Under the pieces are notes generated by a model that searched no databases, was not told where the DNA came from, and saw only the letters and a program-made list of their open reading frames with translations. From Actinotignum schaalii FB123-CNA-2 (GTDB taxonomy: Bacteria; Actinomycetota; Actinomycetes; Actinomycetales; Actinomycetaceae): a stretch of 64,000 nucleotides of DNA. Below, piece after piece: positions 16,708-25,965 of the stretch. Each line of letters begins with the position of its first letter. Within the stretch, counting starts at the first letter, position 1. The position numbers and the translations under genes were made by a program. The stretch spans positions 1,028,824-1,092,823 of the forward strand of contig NZ_KE150262.1 in NCBI RefSeq assembly GCF_000411135.1, written 5' to 3'.

Positions 16708-19700
16708 GTGGGCAAGAAAACTGTTGCGGTAGTAGCCGCAGCCCTCCTTGGTTTTTCAACGAACGCTCTAATATCCCCGGCTTTTGCGGCGACAACGGTG
16801 GGGACGGAGCCGGAGCTCCGTAGCGCCATCACTGCCGGCCAGAGCGTGAGTCTGAGCGCAGATATCACGCTAACCGGAGAAATTGAGATCCCGAGCAACG
16901 CGGATGTGAGTGTTGAGGGCCAAGGGCATACCATTACGGCCGGGGCACCGAGCGCCGCCCCGGGCGGGAACGACCATTACAATATGTTCCGCACCGCTGG
17001 CGGGCAGGTGACCTTCTCTGATGTCACCCTTGATGGCGCAGGTAAGCGCCGGGGACTGTGGCTCGGTGCGGGCTCTACCGCCACCCTCGACAAGGTGGCG
17101 ATCAAGAACGGAACAACCGCCGGAACCCGCAATTTCGAAGGTGGGGCCGTGTACGTTCTTGACGCCGCCCTGAACGTCACCAACGATTCGGTAATCGAAA
17201 ACAATTCGAGTATCTGGTCACAGGCCACCTACGATATGTGGGTCGCAGATGAGACGAAGAGGAATCCTGCCTTTGGGAACCTTCCCGCCGAAACTCAGAG
17301 TGCTCAGATCAGCCAGATGCCTAACGGTGGGGCGATTTACGCCACCGGGGCGCGCTCTACGGTGAACATTAGCGATTCCACGCTCCGTACTAACCAGGCG
17401 AAGGATCATTCGCAGGACGGTGCAGGGGTACGCGGTAACGAAGGTAACGGCGGCGCCGTCTACATGGACGGTGCGGCCACATTGGTGGCGGAACGGACTT
17501 CCTTCATTGATAACCACGTCGCCCGGGTTTCCACGGGCGGGTACCAAGGCGGTGCGATCTATGCGGGTGACAGGACGACGGCGCGCATCACCGGCAGCAC
17601 CGTCAACGTTGGCGCTCCCTTCAATACCGGTGGCTTCCTCCGTGCTTTCAACGCGAATGTCACTGTAGATAACAGCGATTTCACCTTCACGGGGCGTGGG
17701 AACGCCTACGGAATTTCCGGTGGTGCTTTTGCGAGCCAGAACTCGGCGCTCAAAATTAATAATTCGCGCTTCGTGGCCAGCGATAGTTCCAAGGTGACCT
17801 TCGCCGGCGGTTTCATCGATATCGTCGGCACCGGAAGTTTTGAACTGACCAATTCGCAACTAACGGGGCGCGGCAGCGGCAACGGAAAGGGGCTGGCCAC
17901 CTTCGGCGGTGCTATTGCCTTTGAAACAGGATCGAGCGCCACCGCAGTGATCCAGAATTCCACCGTTCGCGATGTGCACGCAGACTCCAACGGCGGTGCG
18001 ATTTCCCTTTCTACCCGGATCGGTGAAGAATCCGCGGTTAATCTTCGCGTTGTCGATTCCACGATTTCTAATGCCGGAGCCCTGGTTTGGGGGCCTGCCA
18101 CACAAGTAGGCGGTGCGCTCTTCGTGGGCCCGGGAAACACGGTAGCTCTGGAAGGCGTGACGCTGAGCTCCGGGCGCTCGGGGCGCGGTGGTCTTATTTA
18201 CAACGAAGGCTCTACCACCATCACCGGTGGGACGGACTCCTCGAAGCTCTCGGGAGGTTTTGTCTATTCGGCGGTTGGTGCGGGCATTTTCAATGACGGC
18301 TACCTGAAACTCGACGACATGAGTTTGGGCGGCAACAAGAAGGGCGACTGGTCAGTACATCAGGATCATCCGTCGAGCATCGAGGTGGATGGTGCCCGGA
18401 TTGGGGAGTACCCGGGTTTGAATGTGTATGCCAACAAGGATGTGATCATCACGCCCAAGGCGCGCCTTGATACCGGTGACGTGCGGGTGATCGACGGACA
18501 ATCCGCGGTGCTCCTAACGGGCAAGCTCACTAACCAGCTCAATATTTCCCTGAGCGAGAATGTCAAAAATGTCAGTGAAGCGCCTTACGCCGGGCAAAAT
18601 GAGCCGGCGCAGCGCTACATTGGTTACACGGTTGCGAAAGGCACTGATGGCTACGCACCTGGCGCAGATGACGCGAATACGATCCACTATGTCACTCGCG
18701 ATAACCGCCAGGCTGCCGCGGAATTCGGTGACCATACAGGTGCGGGTGCCTGGGATTACGTGCTTTCCGATGAGGGCACCGTGGTTCTCGGGCAGCGCGC
18801 CACGATGTGGTACCACCCCAATGAAGGGCACTTCGATGCCCAAGCGCAGAACGTTGAGGCAGAACAGCCCTATACGATCTACTCCTCGACAAAGCTCCTT
18901 CAGGAGCACCCGGCGGCTCGCCCCGCCCAAATGACCCCGTACCAGGGTACGAACCCGGTTCGCGAGGAGACGCGCACCATTACCGACAGCCTGGGCCGCA
19001 CCGCTGAGCTTGGCACCTACACATTCGTGGGTTGGTATTGCTCTGCCGTCACTCCCGCCGAGATTGCGGGCGGGCAAGCGAATAATAAGGGATACGATTT
19101 CGCGCACGCCTTTACCGACGGTGTATCAGCTGACTCCGTGGCCGATGCTAAGGGGAACAAGAACCCGTGCACGGCCGCTAGTCGAGTAATTGGCGGCGAG
19201 ACGGCGCGCGCTGAGCCCGCACCGTCACAGCCGGCCGCCCCTATCACGCAGATTGTGGACCCGAATGAGCTCACTGCCTATGCGGGCTACGCTCCTGCTT
19301 ACGGCGTGACCTCCACATTCGTGAGCGGTACTGCCGGCAAGGAACTGCCCGAGGGCGTAAAGAAACAGACCCCCGCCATCGACACCAAAAACGGTGCTGG
19401 CTACACGGAGGGCGATACTGTCGCTTCGGCCGCACCAGATTTCACGGCGGTTCCCGATGGCAACGGCCAGTGGACTTTCCAGGGCTGGGATGCGACCACC
19501 AAAAAGGTCACGGGGGCCGATCAGGAATTTATCGGTACGTGGGTGTGGCAACAGCAGCTTTTCAAGGTAACCCATGAATTCCGTGCTGCGGACGGTGCTA
19601 AAAAAGCCCTGCCAGAGGCACTAGCGGCGCGCACTCCCGCCGATAACCTCGGTGAGAAGGGTCAGGGTTTCCCGAAGGGAACGCTTGTCACCCCCACAGA

Positions 19701-20670
19701 CACCTTCGATAAGGCGAGATACTCGGATGCTCCCGGGGAAGTCTGGTCTTTCACGGGGTGGGACCGCGCGAGCGACACCATTACCGATGCCGACGTTCAC
19801 TTCCTCGGCTACTGGAGCCTGACACGGTATCCGCAGCCAGCTGTGATGGGAGCCTACGGGGAATGGCAGGACGAGGAGGTGACCTGTGAGAAGAATACGG
19901 TGACGCAGACCCGTATGAAGACCACGTATACGGTCACCTGGAATGCCACTACTTTGGAGTGGGATACGGTCCCCACGACTGAGACCGAAAACCAGGAGCG
20001 GGAGAAGACTCCGGAGGAAGTGAAGGCCTGCACTCCGGAACCCACCAAGGCCCCGATGCTCACCGAGTGGATTGATGGGGAGAAATCCTGCGAGACCCAC
20101 CAGGTAGTGCAATCCCGCACGAAGACCACGTACACGTATACCTGGAATGTGGAAACCCTGAGTTGGGATGAAACAGCGACACCGAGCACCGAGACGCAAT
20201 CACGGCCAATGACCGCTGTGGAGCTCAAGGAATGCTCGGTGGAGCCAGATCCGGCACCGGAGCCTGGGCCGCAGCCGCCTGCACCGGCACCGCAACCGGA
20301 ACCTGGTCCCGCACCGCAGCCTGATCCAGGGCCCGGCCCGGAGCCGGATCCTCAACCAGATCCGCAACCGGAACCGAGCAAGCAGCCTGCTCCGCGTCCT
20401 GACCCGCACCCGAGTGTCACGCCGTCGGCACCCGGAAGGCCGAGCCCCGAACCTACACGGGAGCCGAGTCTGATTCCGACACCGGTGCCGACGTCCGGGC
20501 AGCCAGCCCAGCCGGCGCCCACGCCGGATCAAACACCTACGCCACCAGCTGGGCGCTCGCAGCGCCTCGTGCATACGGGTAGCGGGACTGGCGGCGCCAT
20601 TGGCGCAGCCCTCCTCTCGATGCTCCTGGGCGCAGGCGCCATGGTTTATCGGCGCGGTGAGCGTCGCTAA
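16708..20670 (+). CDS. Large cell-wall-anchored beta-helix adhesin with SHIRT-like domains
   Basis: Predicted surface protein of 1320 residues. A signal peptide (VAVVAAALLGFSTNALISPAFA) precedes about 530 residues of parallel beta-helix repeats, seen as recurrent N-S-x-F/V, GGAI/GGAF and NNSS patterns as in polymorphic or pectate-lyase-like adhesins. Two SHIRT-like domains lie at about 868-947 and 950-1040. Two copies of a module with E-W-x-D-x-E-x-x-C, TKTTYTxTWN and a closing Cys follow. A Pro-rich stalk leads to LVHTG near residue 1287, a hydrophobic helix and RRGERR. The sorting motif again departs from LPXTG. GTG start with AAGATAGGA upstream, 49 bp after the preceding adhesin: an operon. 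Confidence 0.8.
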   Translation: MGKKTVAVVAAALLGFSTNALISPAFAATTVGTEPELRSAITAGQSVSLSADITLTGEIEIPSNADVSVEGQGHTITAGAPSAAPGGNDHYNMFRTAGGQVTFSDVTLDGAGKRRGLWLGAGSTATLDKVAIKNGTTAGTRNFEGGAVYVLDAALNVTNDSVIENNSSIWSQATYDMWVADETKRNPAFGNLPAETQSAQISQMPNGGAIYATGARSTVNISDSTLRTNQAKDHSQDGAGVRGNEGNGGAVYMDGAATLVAERTSFIDNHVARVSTGGYQGGAIYAGDRTTARITGSTVNVGAPFNTGGFLRAFNANVTVDNSDFTFTGRGNAYGISGGAFASQNSALKINNSRFVASDSSKVTFAGGFIDIVGTGSFELTNSQLTGRGSGNGKGLATFGGAIAFETGSSATAVIQNSTVRDVHADSNGGAISLSTRIGEESAVNLRVVDSTISNAGALVWGPATQVGGALFVGPGNTVALEGVTLSSGRSGRGGLIYNEGSTTITGGTDSSKLSGGFVYSAVGAGIFNDGYLKLDDMSLGGNKKGDWSVHQDHPSSIEVDGARIGEYPGLNVYANKDVIITPKARLDTGDVRVIDGQSAVLLTGKLTNQLNISLSENVKNVSEAPYAGQNEPAQRYIGYTVAKGTDGYAPGADDANTIHYVTRDNRQAAAEFGDHTGAGAWDYVLSDEGTVVLGQRATMWYHPNEGHFDAQAQNVEAEQPYTIYSSTKLLQEHPAARPAQMTPYQGTNPVREETRTITDSLGRTAELGTYTFVGWYCSAVTPAEIAGGQANNKGYDFAHAFTDGVSADSVADAKGNKNPCTAASRVIGGETARAEPAPSQPAAPITQIVDPNELTAYAGYAPAYGVTSTFVSGTAGKELPEGVKKQTPAIDTKNGAGYTEGDTVASAAPDFTAVPDGNGQWTFQGWDATTKKVTGADQEFIGTWVWQQQLFKVTHEFRAADGAKKALPEALAARTPADNLGEKGQGFPKGTLVTPTDTFDKARYSDAPGEVWSFTGWDRASDTITDADVHFLGYWSLTRYPQPAVMGAYGEWQDEEVTCEKNTVTQTRMKTTYTVTWNATTLEWDTVPTTETENQEREKTPEEVKACTPEPTKAPMLTEWIDGEKSCETHQVVQSRTKTTYTYTWNVETLSWDETATPSTETQSRPMTAVELKECSVEPDPAPEPGPQPPAPAPQPEPGPAPQPDPGPGPEPDPQPDPQPEPSKQPAPRPDPHPSVTPSAPGRPSPEPTREPSLIPTPVPTSGQPAQPAPTPDQTPTPPAGRSQRLVHTGSGTGGAIGAALLSMLLGAGAMVYRRGERR

Positions 20671-20690
20671 ATAGGTAGCGTGAGATAGTT

Positions 20691-20731
20691 GAGCTGTGCG
20701 CTCCGTCCGGCAAGGACGGGGCGCACAGCTC
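20691..20731 (+). terminator. Terminator hairpin after the adhesin operon
   Basis: GAGCTGTGCGC pairs with GCGCACAGCTC, and inner CCGTCC with GGACGG, around GGCAA. The stem is long and nearly perfect, but no T-tract follows. It sits 20 bases after the adhesin stop. Confidence 0.7.
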
Positions 20732-20846
20732 CGTCGTCGTACCCTCACGCACCGTGCCCTGTCCCTATCTGCTCATAAATGTCTATAGCTCCCACCGGGC
20801 ACTTTCACATAAGATGAGGGACGCTGAACTGACAAAGGAGTAAGAG

Positions 20847-21728
20847 GTGAGCATAACCATTCCCGATCCGCACACCCTCGCGGTTGAGAACGCCCGAGCG
20901 GCATACAAGAAAACTAAGAAACCGCTGACGCGATCCTTCGTGATGGCACTCTCGGGCGGTGCCTTCATTGGCATGGGCTACATTTTCTACATTACGTCGC
21001 AACAGGGCCTGGCCGACGGTCCGCTCGGCCCGGCGAAAGTCCTGGGAGGCCTGTGCTTCTCGGTTGGCCTCATCCTAGTGGTGCTGACCGGCTCGGATCT
21101 CTTCACCTCAACCACGATGACGGTTATGCCGCTCTACCACAAGAGGGTGCGTCCCCGGCGGTTCTTCGCTCACTGGGGCACTTCTTTGGCCGGCAATTTG
21201 GTTGGTGCGCTGTTTTTGGCGTTGCTCGTCTTTGGCGCGGGCCAGGCGCTCTCCAACGGCGGGGCGTGGGGGGAGGTTGCCCTCCATACCGCGGCGGGCA
21301 AGGCCGCGCATTCTATCCCGGAGGCCTTCCTCCTGGGCGTGCTCGCGAATATCGCGGTGTGTGCCGGTGTATGGATTGCGCAATCGGGGCGTTCTACGGC
21401 GGATAAGATTCTCGCCTGTCTATGCCCCATCCCGCTTTTCGTTGCCGCCGGATTCGAGCACTCGGTGGCTAATATGTTCCTGCTTCCGCTCGGCCTTATG
21501 TGCAAGTACTGGGGCGGGGATGCTTTCTGGAATTCCGAAGCGGTCCTCGCTTCCGGTCACGGGCTCGCTGACTACGCCGCATTCACGCCGGGCGCCGTTG
21601 CCCTCAATATCGGTGTGGTGATTCTTGGCAATATTGTGGGCGGCGGTTTCATCCTCGCCACCTACTTCTGGGTTGCGTATCTACGTGACGACGACGCAGC
21701 CGACGTTTACGACGCGCCGTTGAAGTAA
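20847..21728 (+). CDS. Formate/nitrite transporter family channel
   Basis: Inner-membrane anion channel of the FocA/NirC family, 293 residues. The conserved opening GGAFIGMGYIF, the G-S-D-L-F-T-S segment (VLTGSDLFTSTTM), NLVGALFLALL, the central ILANIAVC-like motif (GVLANIAVCAGVW), and FEHSVANMFLLPLGL are all present, with about six transmembrane helices. The GTG start follows AAGGAGTAAGAG. Whether it moves formate, nitrite or hydrosulfide cannot be decided; no pfl or nir gene is adjacent. It faces the YeiH-like exporter across a shared terminator. Confidence 0.92.
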   Translation: MSITIPDPHTLAVENARAAYKKTKKPLTRSFVMALSGGAFIGMGYIFYITSQQGLADGPLGPAKVLGGLCFSVGLILVVLTGSDLFTSTTMTVMPLYHKRVRPRRFFAHWGTSLAGNLVGALFLALLVFGAGQALSNGGAWGEVALHTAAGKAAHSIPEAFLLGVLANIAVCAGVWIAQSGRSTADKILACLCPIPLFVAAGFEHSVANMFLLPLGLMCKYWGGDAFWNSEAVLASGHGLADYAAFTPGAVALNIGVVILGNIVGGGFILATYFWVAYLRDDDAADVYDAPLK

Positions 21729-21770
21729 TCCACGCCGATACCGGCTAACGTGCCCGCATATGGACATACA

Positions 21771-21814
21771 CGAAGCGGGGGCTTCCATCTACGTAGGAAA
21801 GCCCCCGCTTCGTG
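21771..21814. terminator. Bidirectional terminator between convergent genes
   Basis: ACGAAGCGGGGGCTT and AAGCCCCCGCTTCGT form a perfect 15-bp stem with a 14-base loop. It lies between the converging FNT-channel and YeiH-type genes, so it probably serves both directions. Confidence 0.85.
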
Positions 21815-21829
21815 CATCTTACGCCGTTG

Positions 21830-22924
21830 CTACACCACAAAAACGGCCACGCACGCCAGTCCGATCCCCACAATCACCAGAGTGAGAAGGAAACCGAAGA
21901 GGACGGTGCGTGCCCCCGTATGCATAATCGTTTTGAGATGAACGCCGGCGCCCATGGCGCCCATAGCGGCGATGAGGAGCCAGTTGGCGACGTCGTTACC
22001 AAGAATCTGCAAGGCGCTGGCCGCCCAAGCCTGGTTTTCCAGCACGGAGGCGATCCCCACCGCGATCAGGAAGCCGAGTACGAATAACGGGATGAGAGGT
22101 GCGGAGCTCCGCGTATGGCCGTGAGTATCGAGTGCCGCACCGTCCAGCCCCGCGGCTCGGGCCTCGCGTTGCTTAGCGGCGCGCTCCAGTAGCCCCACCA
22201 CGGCGATCACCGCGGCCAGGCACACCACGCGCCCAAGCTTGGCGGCAGTAGCGGTATCGGCCACCCCACCGTAAATATTGGCGGCGGCCACCACCTGGCC
22301 AACTTCGTGAATGGTGGCGCCCATCCATACAGCCGCCTGGTTGGCACTCAAGTCCAGCAGGTGGGCGAGCCAGGGGAGTGCCACCAGGGTGAGGGTACCG
22401 AAAAGCGTCACGCAGGCAATAGCGGTTGCCGCGGCGGTATCGCGTTCATCTTCGTTACGCACCCGCACCACGGCGGAAGTTCCCGCCACCGCGGAGGCCC
22501 CGCAGATGGAGGTGCCCACGGCGGTGAGAATAGCCGAAGCGTGGGGCACCCGCAGGAGTTTGCTCAGGGGCACAGAAATGAGCATCGTTGCGGTCACGCA
22601 GGTGACGATCGTGATGAGGGTACCCCAGCCCAAGCCCAAAATTGCGGGGATGGACAGGCGCAGCCCCAGGAGTACCACCCCGGTGCGCAGTACCCGTTTG
22701 GAGGTGAAAGTGAGACCGCGGTTTGCTGAACGAGGAATAAGTCCCAGGTTGCGCACCAGCATGCCCAATACGATAGCGAAGAGCATGGCGGAAAGCAGGG
22801 GCATCAGTTTACTCAGGCCCCAGGACGCTACCGCGATGAGAGCGGCAAGCAGCACGCCCGGCGTGAGGGCGCGCAGTGACGCCGCCCATGTGGCGGCATC
22901 AGAAGAAGTATTTTCATTAGACAC
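21830..22924 (-). CDS. YeiH/UPF0324 family putative sulfate exporter
   Basis: Polytopic membrane protein of 364 residues with about ten hydrophobic helices. Family marks are GMLVRNLGLIPRSANRGL, RTGVVLLGLRLSI, GTSICGASAVAGTSAVV and MGATIHEVGQVVAAANIYG, all typical of the YeiH/PSE family. Experimental proof of sulfate export is limited in the family, so the substrate stays open. The start is GTG at 22924 without a clear ribosome site. It is divergent from pyrH across 64 bp, which must hold both promoters. Confidence 0.88.
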   Translation of the reverse strand: MSNENTSSDAATWAASLRALTPGVLLAALIAVASWGLSKLMPLLSAMLFAIVLGMLVRNLGLIPRSANRGLTFTSKRVLRTGVVLLGLRLSIPAILGLGWGTLITIVTCVTATMLISVPLSKLLRVPHASAILTAVGTSICGASAVAGTSAVVRVRNEDERDTAAATAIACVTLFGTLTLVALPWLAHLLDLSANQAAVWMGATIHEVGQVVAAANIYGGVADTATAAKLGRVVCLAAVIAVVGLLERAAKQREARAAGLDGAALDTHGHTRSSAPLIPLFVLGFLIAVGIASVLENQAWAASALQILGNDVANWLLIAAMGAMGAGVHLKTIMHTGARTVLFGFLLTLVIVGIGLACVAVFVV

Positions 22925-22988
22925 CCGGATATTATGCCCCAGTGCACGCTGGTATGGTTAAGCCCGATGAACTGAGCGACGGGAGGCA

Positions 22989-23738
22989 ATGGTGACGCTA
23001 CTGGAACATGACGCGAGCTCGGATGGGGTCCGCCGAGTTCTTCTTAAATTATCGGGGGAAACTTTCGGGGCGGGTAGTGTTGGCGTCGATGCCGCGGTAC
23101 TCCAGCGTGTCGCCGGGGAAATTGCCGAAGCGGCGGCTTCTGGAATCGAAGTAGCCATTGTTGTTGGTGGAGGAAACTTCTTCCGCGGAGCTGAATTGCA
23201 GCAATCTGGAATGGATCGTGCCCGGGCGGACTATATGGGGATGCTCGGTACCGTTATGAACGCGATCGCGCTCCAGGATTTTATCGAGCAGGCCGGAACC
23301 CAGTGTCGCGTGCAAACCGCAATTCAGATGACGCAGATTGCCGAACCCTATATTCCCTTGCGCGCCATCCGTCACCTCCAGAAGGGACGGGTGGTTATTT
23401 TCGGCGCCGGGGCCGGCATGCCCTACTTCTCCACCGATACCGTGTCCGCCCAGCGCGCCCTTGAGCTGCGCTGCGATGAGCTCCTCATGGGCAAGAACGG
23501 GGTAGACGGAGTCTATACCGCCGATCCGCGTACCCATCCGGAAGCGGAAAAGCTCAGCGCCATTAGCTACGATACGGTGCTTTCCCACAACCTCCAGGTG
23601 GCCGACGGTGCCGCCTTTGCTCTGGCACGGAATAACTCTCTGCCGATGCGGGTTTTCGGTATGACCGAGCCGGGTAACGTCACCGCTGCGCTGCGTGGCG
23701 AGAATATTGGAACGGTGGTCTCCGCCCAGGGCGCGTAG
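22989..23738 (+). CDS. pyrH: Uridylate kinase (UMP kinase)
   Basis: Phosphorylates UMP to UDP with ATP in pyrimidine nucleotide synthesis; the bacterial enzyme is a hexameric amino-acid-kinase-fold protein. [38 protein letters not shown] and [18 protein letters not shown] are the conserved active-site segments. Length 249 residues. The start could be ATG 22989 or the next codon GTG 22992; GGGAGG lies very close to the first and better spaced to the second. frr follows after 99 bp, the usual pair. Confidence 0.96.
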   Translation: MVTLLEHDASSDGVRRVLLKLSGETFGAGSVGVDAAVLQRVAGEIAEAAASGIEVAIVVGGGNFFRGAELQQSGMDRARADYMGMLGTVMNAIALQDFIEQAGTQCRVQTAIQMTQIAEPYIPLRAIRHLQKGRVVIFGAGAGMPYFSTDTVSAQRALELRCDELLMGKNGVDGVYTADPRTHPEAEKLSAISYDTVLSHNLQVADGAAFALARNNSLPMRVFGMTEPGNVTAALRGENIGTVVSAQGA

Positions 23739-23837
23739 CCCCGCTAAGCCGGTAAGATATGTCACATCGGGCGCATGGTAGCTGCGTCGTCGTACCACGT
23801 AGCTACGCGCCGTGAACGAAACTGCGAAGGAAAAAAG

Positions 23838-24395
23838 ATGATTGAAGAAGCTTTGCGCGAAGCCCGCGAAAAGATGGGCAAAACTATTGAAGCAACCAGC
23901 GAAGAATTTTCGCATATCCGCTCCGGGCGGGCCAGTGCCGGAATGTTTAACCCGATTCTGGTGGACTACTACGGCACCCTCACGCCGCTCCAGCAGCTAG
24001 CCACCATTACCATTCCCGAACCGCGCACCGTTATGATCACGCCTTTCGACCCGGGTGCCAAGCAGGGTATTGATAAGGCGCTGCGCGAATCGGACCTGGG
24101 CGTCAATCCCTCCGATGACGGCAATGTGCTGCGCGTGAACCTCCCGGCTCTGACCGAGGAACGCCGCAAGGACTACGTCAAGCTGGCGCGCAACCGCGCT
24201 GAAGACGGGCGCGTGTCCATCCGCGCGGTGCGTCGCAAGGCTAAGGACACCCTCGAAGCTATCCAAAAAGATGGCGAGGCCGGGGAAGACGAAGTCAAGC
24301 GCGCCGAAGACGAACTGGAAAAGCTGACGAAGAGCTTCGTGGAGCAGATCGATAAGCTCCTCGAAGGCAAGGAAAAGGACCTGCTCGAAATCTAA
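23838..24395 (+). CDS. frr: Ribosome recycling factor
   Basis: Splits post-termination ribosomes together with EF-G. The 185-residue protein shows the family hallmarks: HIRSGRASAGMFNPILVDYYG near the start, PLQQLATITIPEPRTVMITPFD, VNLPALTEERRKDYVKLARNRAEDGRVSIR, and a helical C-terminus. The ATG at 23838 follows GAAGGAAAAAAG; an in-frame ATG at 23775 is upstream of the conserved N-terminus and lacks such a site. The stop overlaps the cdsA start by one base (TAATG). Confidence 0.97.
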   Translation: MIEEALREAREKMGKTIEATSEEFSHIRSGRASAGMFNPILVDYYGTLTPLQQLATITIPEPRTVMITPFDPGAKQGIDKALRESDLGVNPSDDGNVLRVNLPALTEERRKDYVKLARNRAEDGRVSIRAVRRKAKDTLEAIQKDGEAGEDEVKRAEDELEKLTKSFVEQIDKLLEGKEKDLLEI

Positions 24396-25273
24396 TGTCG
24401 CGCACCTCGTTGCGGAGCCTGCTCGCTCCGCGTCCCCCGCAACCGCCGCGCCCCACCTCCTCGCGGGCCGGACGTAACCTCAAAGCCGCCGTCCCCACCG
24501 CGCTCATCCTGCTAGCACTGGTGGCTCTCAGCGTTCTCTGGCGTATCGAGCTCTTTGTGGTGCTCGTGGTGGTGGCGCTTAGCTTTGCCGTATGGGAGGC
24601 CGCGGGCGCGTTTCTCGCGCGCCGTATCCGGCTGCCGCTCACGACGCTACTGGCCGGGAATATCGCGATACTGGCGCTGGCCTGGTGGCGCGGACTCGGT
24701 GCAGCCATGCTGGCTTTCGGGGCAACGGTGGTGGCCTGCGCCCTGTGGCTGGGGGTACGCGACCGGGCACGCGCGCAAGTGAGCGACGCCGCCTGCGCGG
24801 TTTTCGTCTCTCTATGGGTTAGCGTGCTGGGGAGTTTCGCGGTGGCACTGTGCCAGCTGGATTCCCCGGCGTGGATGGTGGCAGCACTTATCCTTCTGCC
24901 CGTTGCCAATGACACCGGGGGTTGGGCTGCGGGGGTGCTTTTTGGGCGCCATCCGCTCGCCCCGCGAATTTCGCCGAAGAAAACCTGGGAGGGGTTGGCG
25001 GGATCAATCCTGGCCTGCCTGGTGGTGGCATTGTTGCTTGCCACAGTGGCTCTCGGGCACAGCGTGTGGTGGGCCTTCGGTATCGGGATGGCAGCGGTGG
25101 TGTGCTGCACTGCCGGTGATCTGCTTGAATCACGCATCAAACGCTGGCTCGGTGTTAAAGATATGGGTGCAATTTTCCCCGGGCACGGTGGCATGCTTGA
25201 TCGTATTGATTCCATCCTGCTGTGGGCGCCGTTCTGCTACCTTTTCTTCGCGGCGGCGCAAGGGGTGTTCTGA
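24395..25273 (+). CDS. cdsA: Phosphatidate cytidylyltransferase
   Basis: Integral membrane enzyme making CDP-diacylglycerol from phosphatidate and CTP, the branch point of phospholipid synthesis; pgsA further on in this window uses its product. About eight hydrophobic helices are visible. The C-terminal signature is complete: ISPKKTWEG, then CTAGDLLESRIKRWLGVKDMG and FPGHGGMLDRIDSIL. 292 residues. Coupled to frr by a one-base overlap. The N-terminal 35 residues are Pro/Arg-rich and cytoplasmic. Confidence 0.95.
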   Translation: MSRTSLRSLLAPRPPQPPRPTSSRAGRNLKAAVPTALILLALVALSVLWRIELFVVLVVVALSFAVWEAAGAFLARRIRLPLTTLLAGNIAILALAWWRGLGAAMLAFGATVVACALWLGVRDRARAQVSDAACAVFVSLWVSVLGSFAVALCQLDSPAWMVAALILLPVANDTGGWAAGVLFGRHPLAPRISPKKTWEGLAGSILACLVVALLLATVALGHSVWWAFGIGMAAVVCCTAGDLLESRIKRWLGVKDMGAIFPGHGGMLDRIDSILLWAPFCYLFFAAAQGVF

Positions 25274-25415
25274 GGCGCGCCCGGTGTACGGTGCGACTGC
25301 GCTGTGAGCGAGAGCGGCGTGTGGTGGGCGCATATGGCAAAATGAGTGCGGCACATTAAGAGGGAAGGTCGGCAGGTCGGCACTGTGGTGCCGGCGTAGA
25401 CAAGTGAGGTGAGTT

Positions 25416-25955
25416 GTGAGCACGTTTAAACGAGTGGGTCCGCTCACGCGCGGATACAATACCGAGCAGGTCGATGATTTCCTCGCCCGCGCAAAAGACG
25501 CATATTCGCGGGGCACTGGTGATATGGACGAAACGGATGTGCGGCGTGCCGGTTTTTCCCGCCAGCGTGGCGGATATGATCCGGCCCGGGTAGATGCTGC
25601 TCTCGACCGTCTCGAAGCTGCCTTTATTCATCTTAAGCGGGCTAATACTATCGGGGCGCGTGGGGAACAAGCCTGGCTCAACCTCGCTTACCAGGATGCT
25701 AAAAGCCTTTATCCGCGCCTCCTGCGCCCGGCTGGGCAGCGTTTTGCTGACGCTGAAGGCTGGGGATACCGCAAATCGGATGTTGACGAACTGCTCGATC
25801 GCCTCGCCCGGTATTTTGACGGTGAAGAAACCATCACCTCAGAAGTGGTACGCGACGCTATTTTCCCGGAATCACGCGGGAAAAACGCTTATGACGAAGC
25901 CGTCGTTGACGTGTTCCTCGAGCGGGCTGTCAGCGTCTTGCTTGCGGTGGAGTAA
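25416..25955 (+). CDS. DivIVA domain-containing protein
   Basis: Protein of 179 residues with two DivIVA-like units in tandem: FKRVGPLTRGYNTEQVDDFLARAKDAY and FSRQRGGYDPARVDAALDRLEAAF, with a further related YRKSDVDELLDRLARYF and YDEAVVDVFLERAV. Each has the G-Y-x-x-x-x-V-D-x-F/L-L pattern that DivIVA uses for membrane curvature sensing, but there is no long coiled coil, so it is not the polar growth protein Wag31. Actinobacteria keep a short DivIVA-domain gene near cdsA. GTG start at 25416 with GAGGTGA upstream. Function unknown; a role in division-site membrane organisation is inference. Confidence 0.85.
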   Translation: MSTFKRVGPLTRGYNTEQVDDFLARAKDAYSRGTGDMDETDVRRAGFSRQRGGYDPARVDAALDRLEAAFIHLKRANTIGARGEQAWLNLAYQDAKSLYPRLLRPAGQRFADAEGWGYRKSDVDELLDRLARYFDGEETITSEVVRDAIFPESRGKNAYDEAVVDVFLERAVSVLLAVE

Positions 25956-25965
25956 ACGCACTGCG

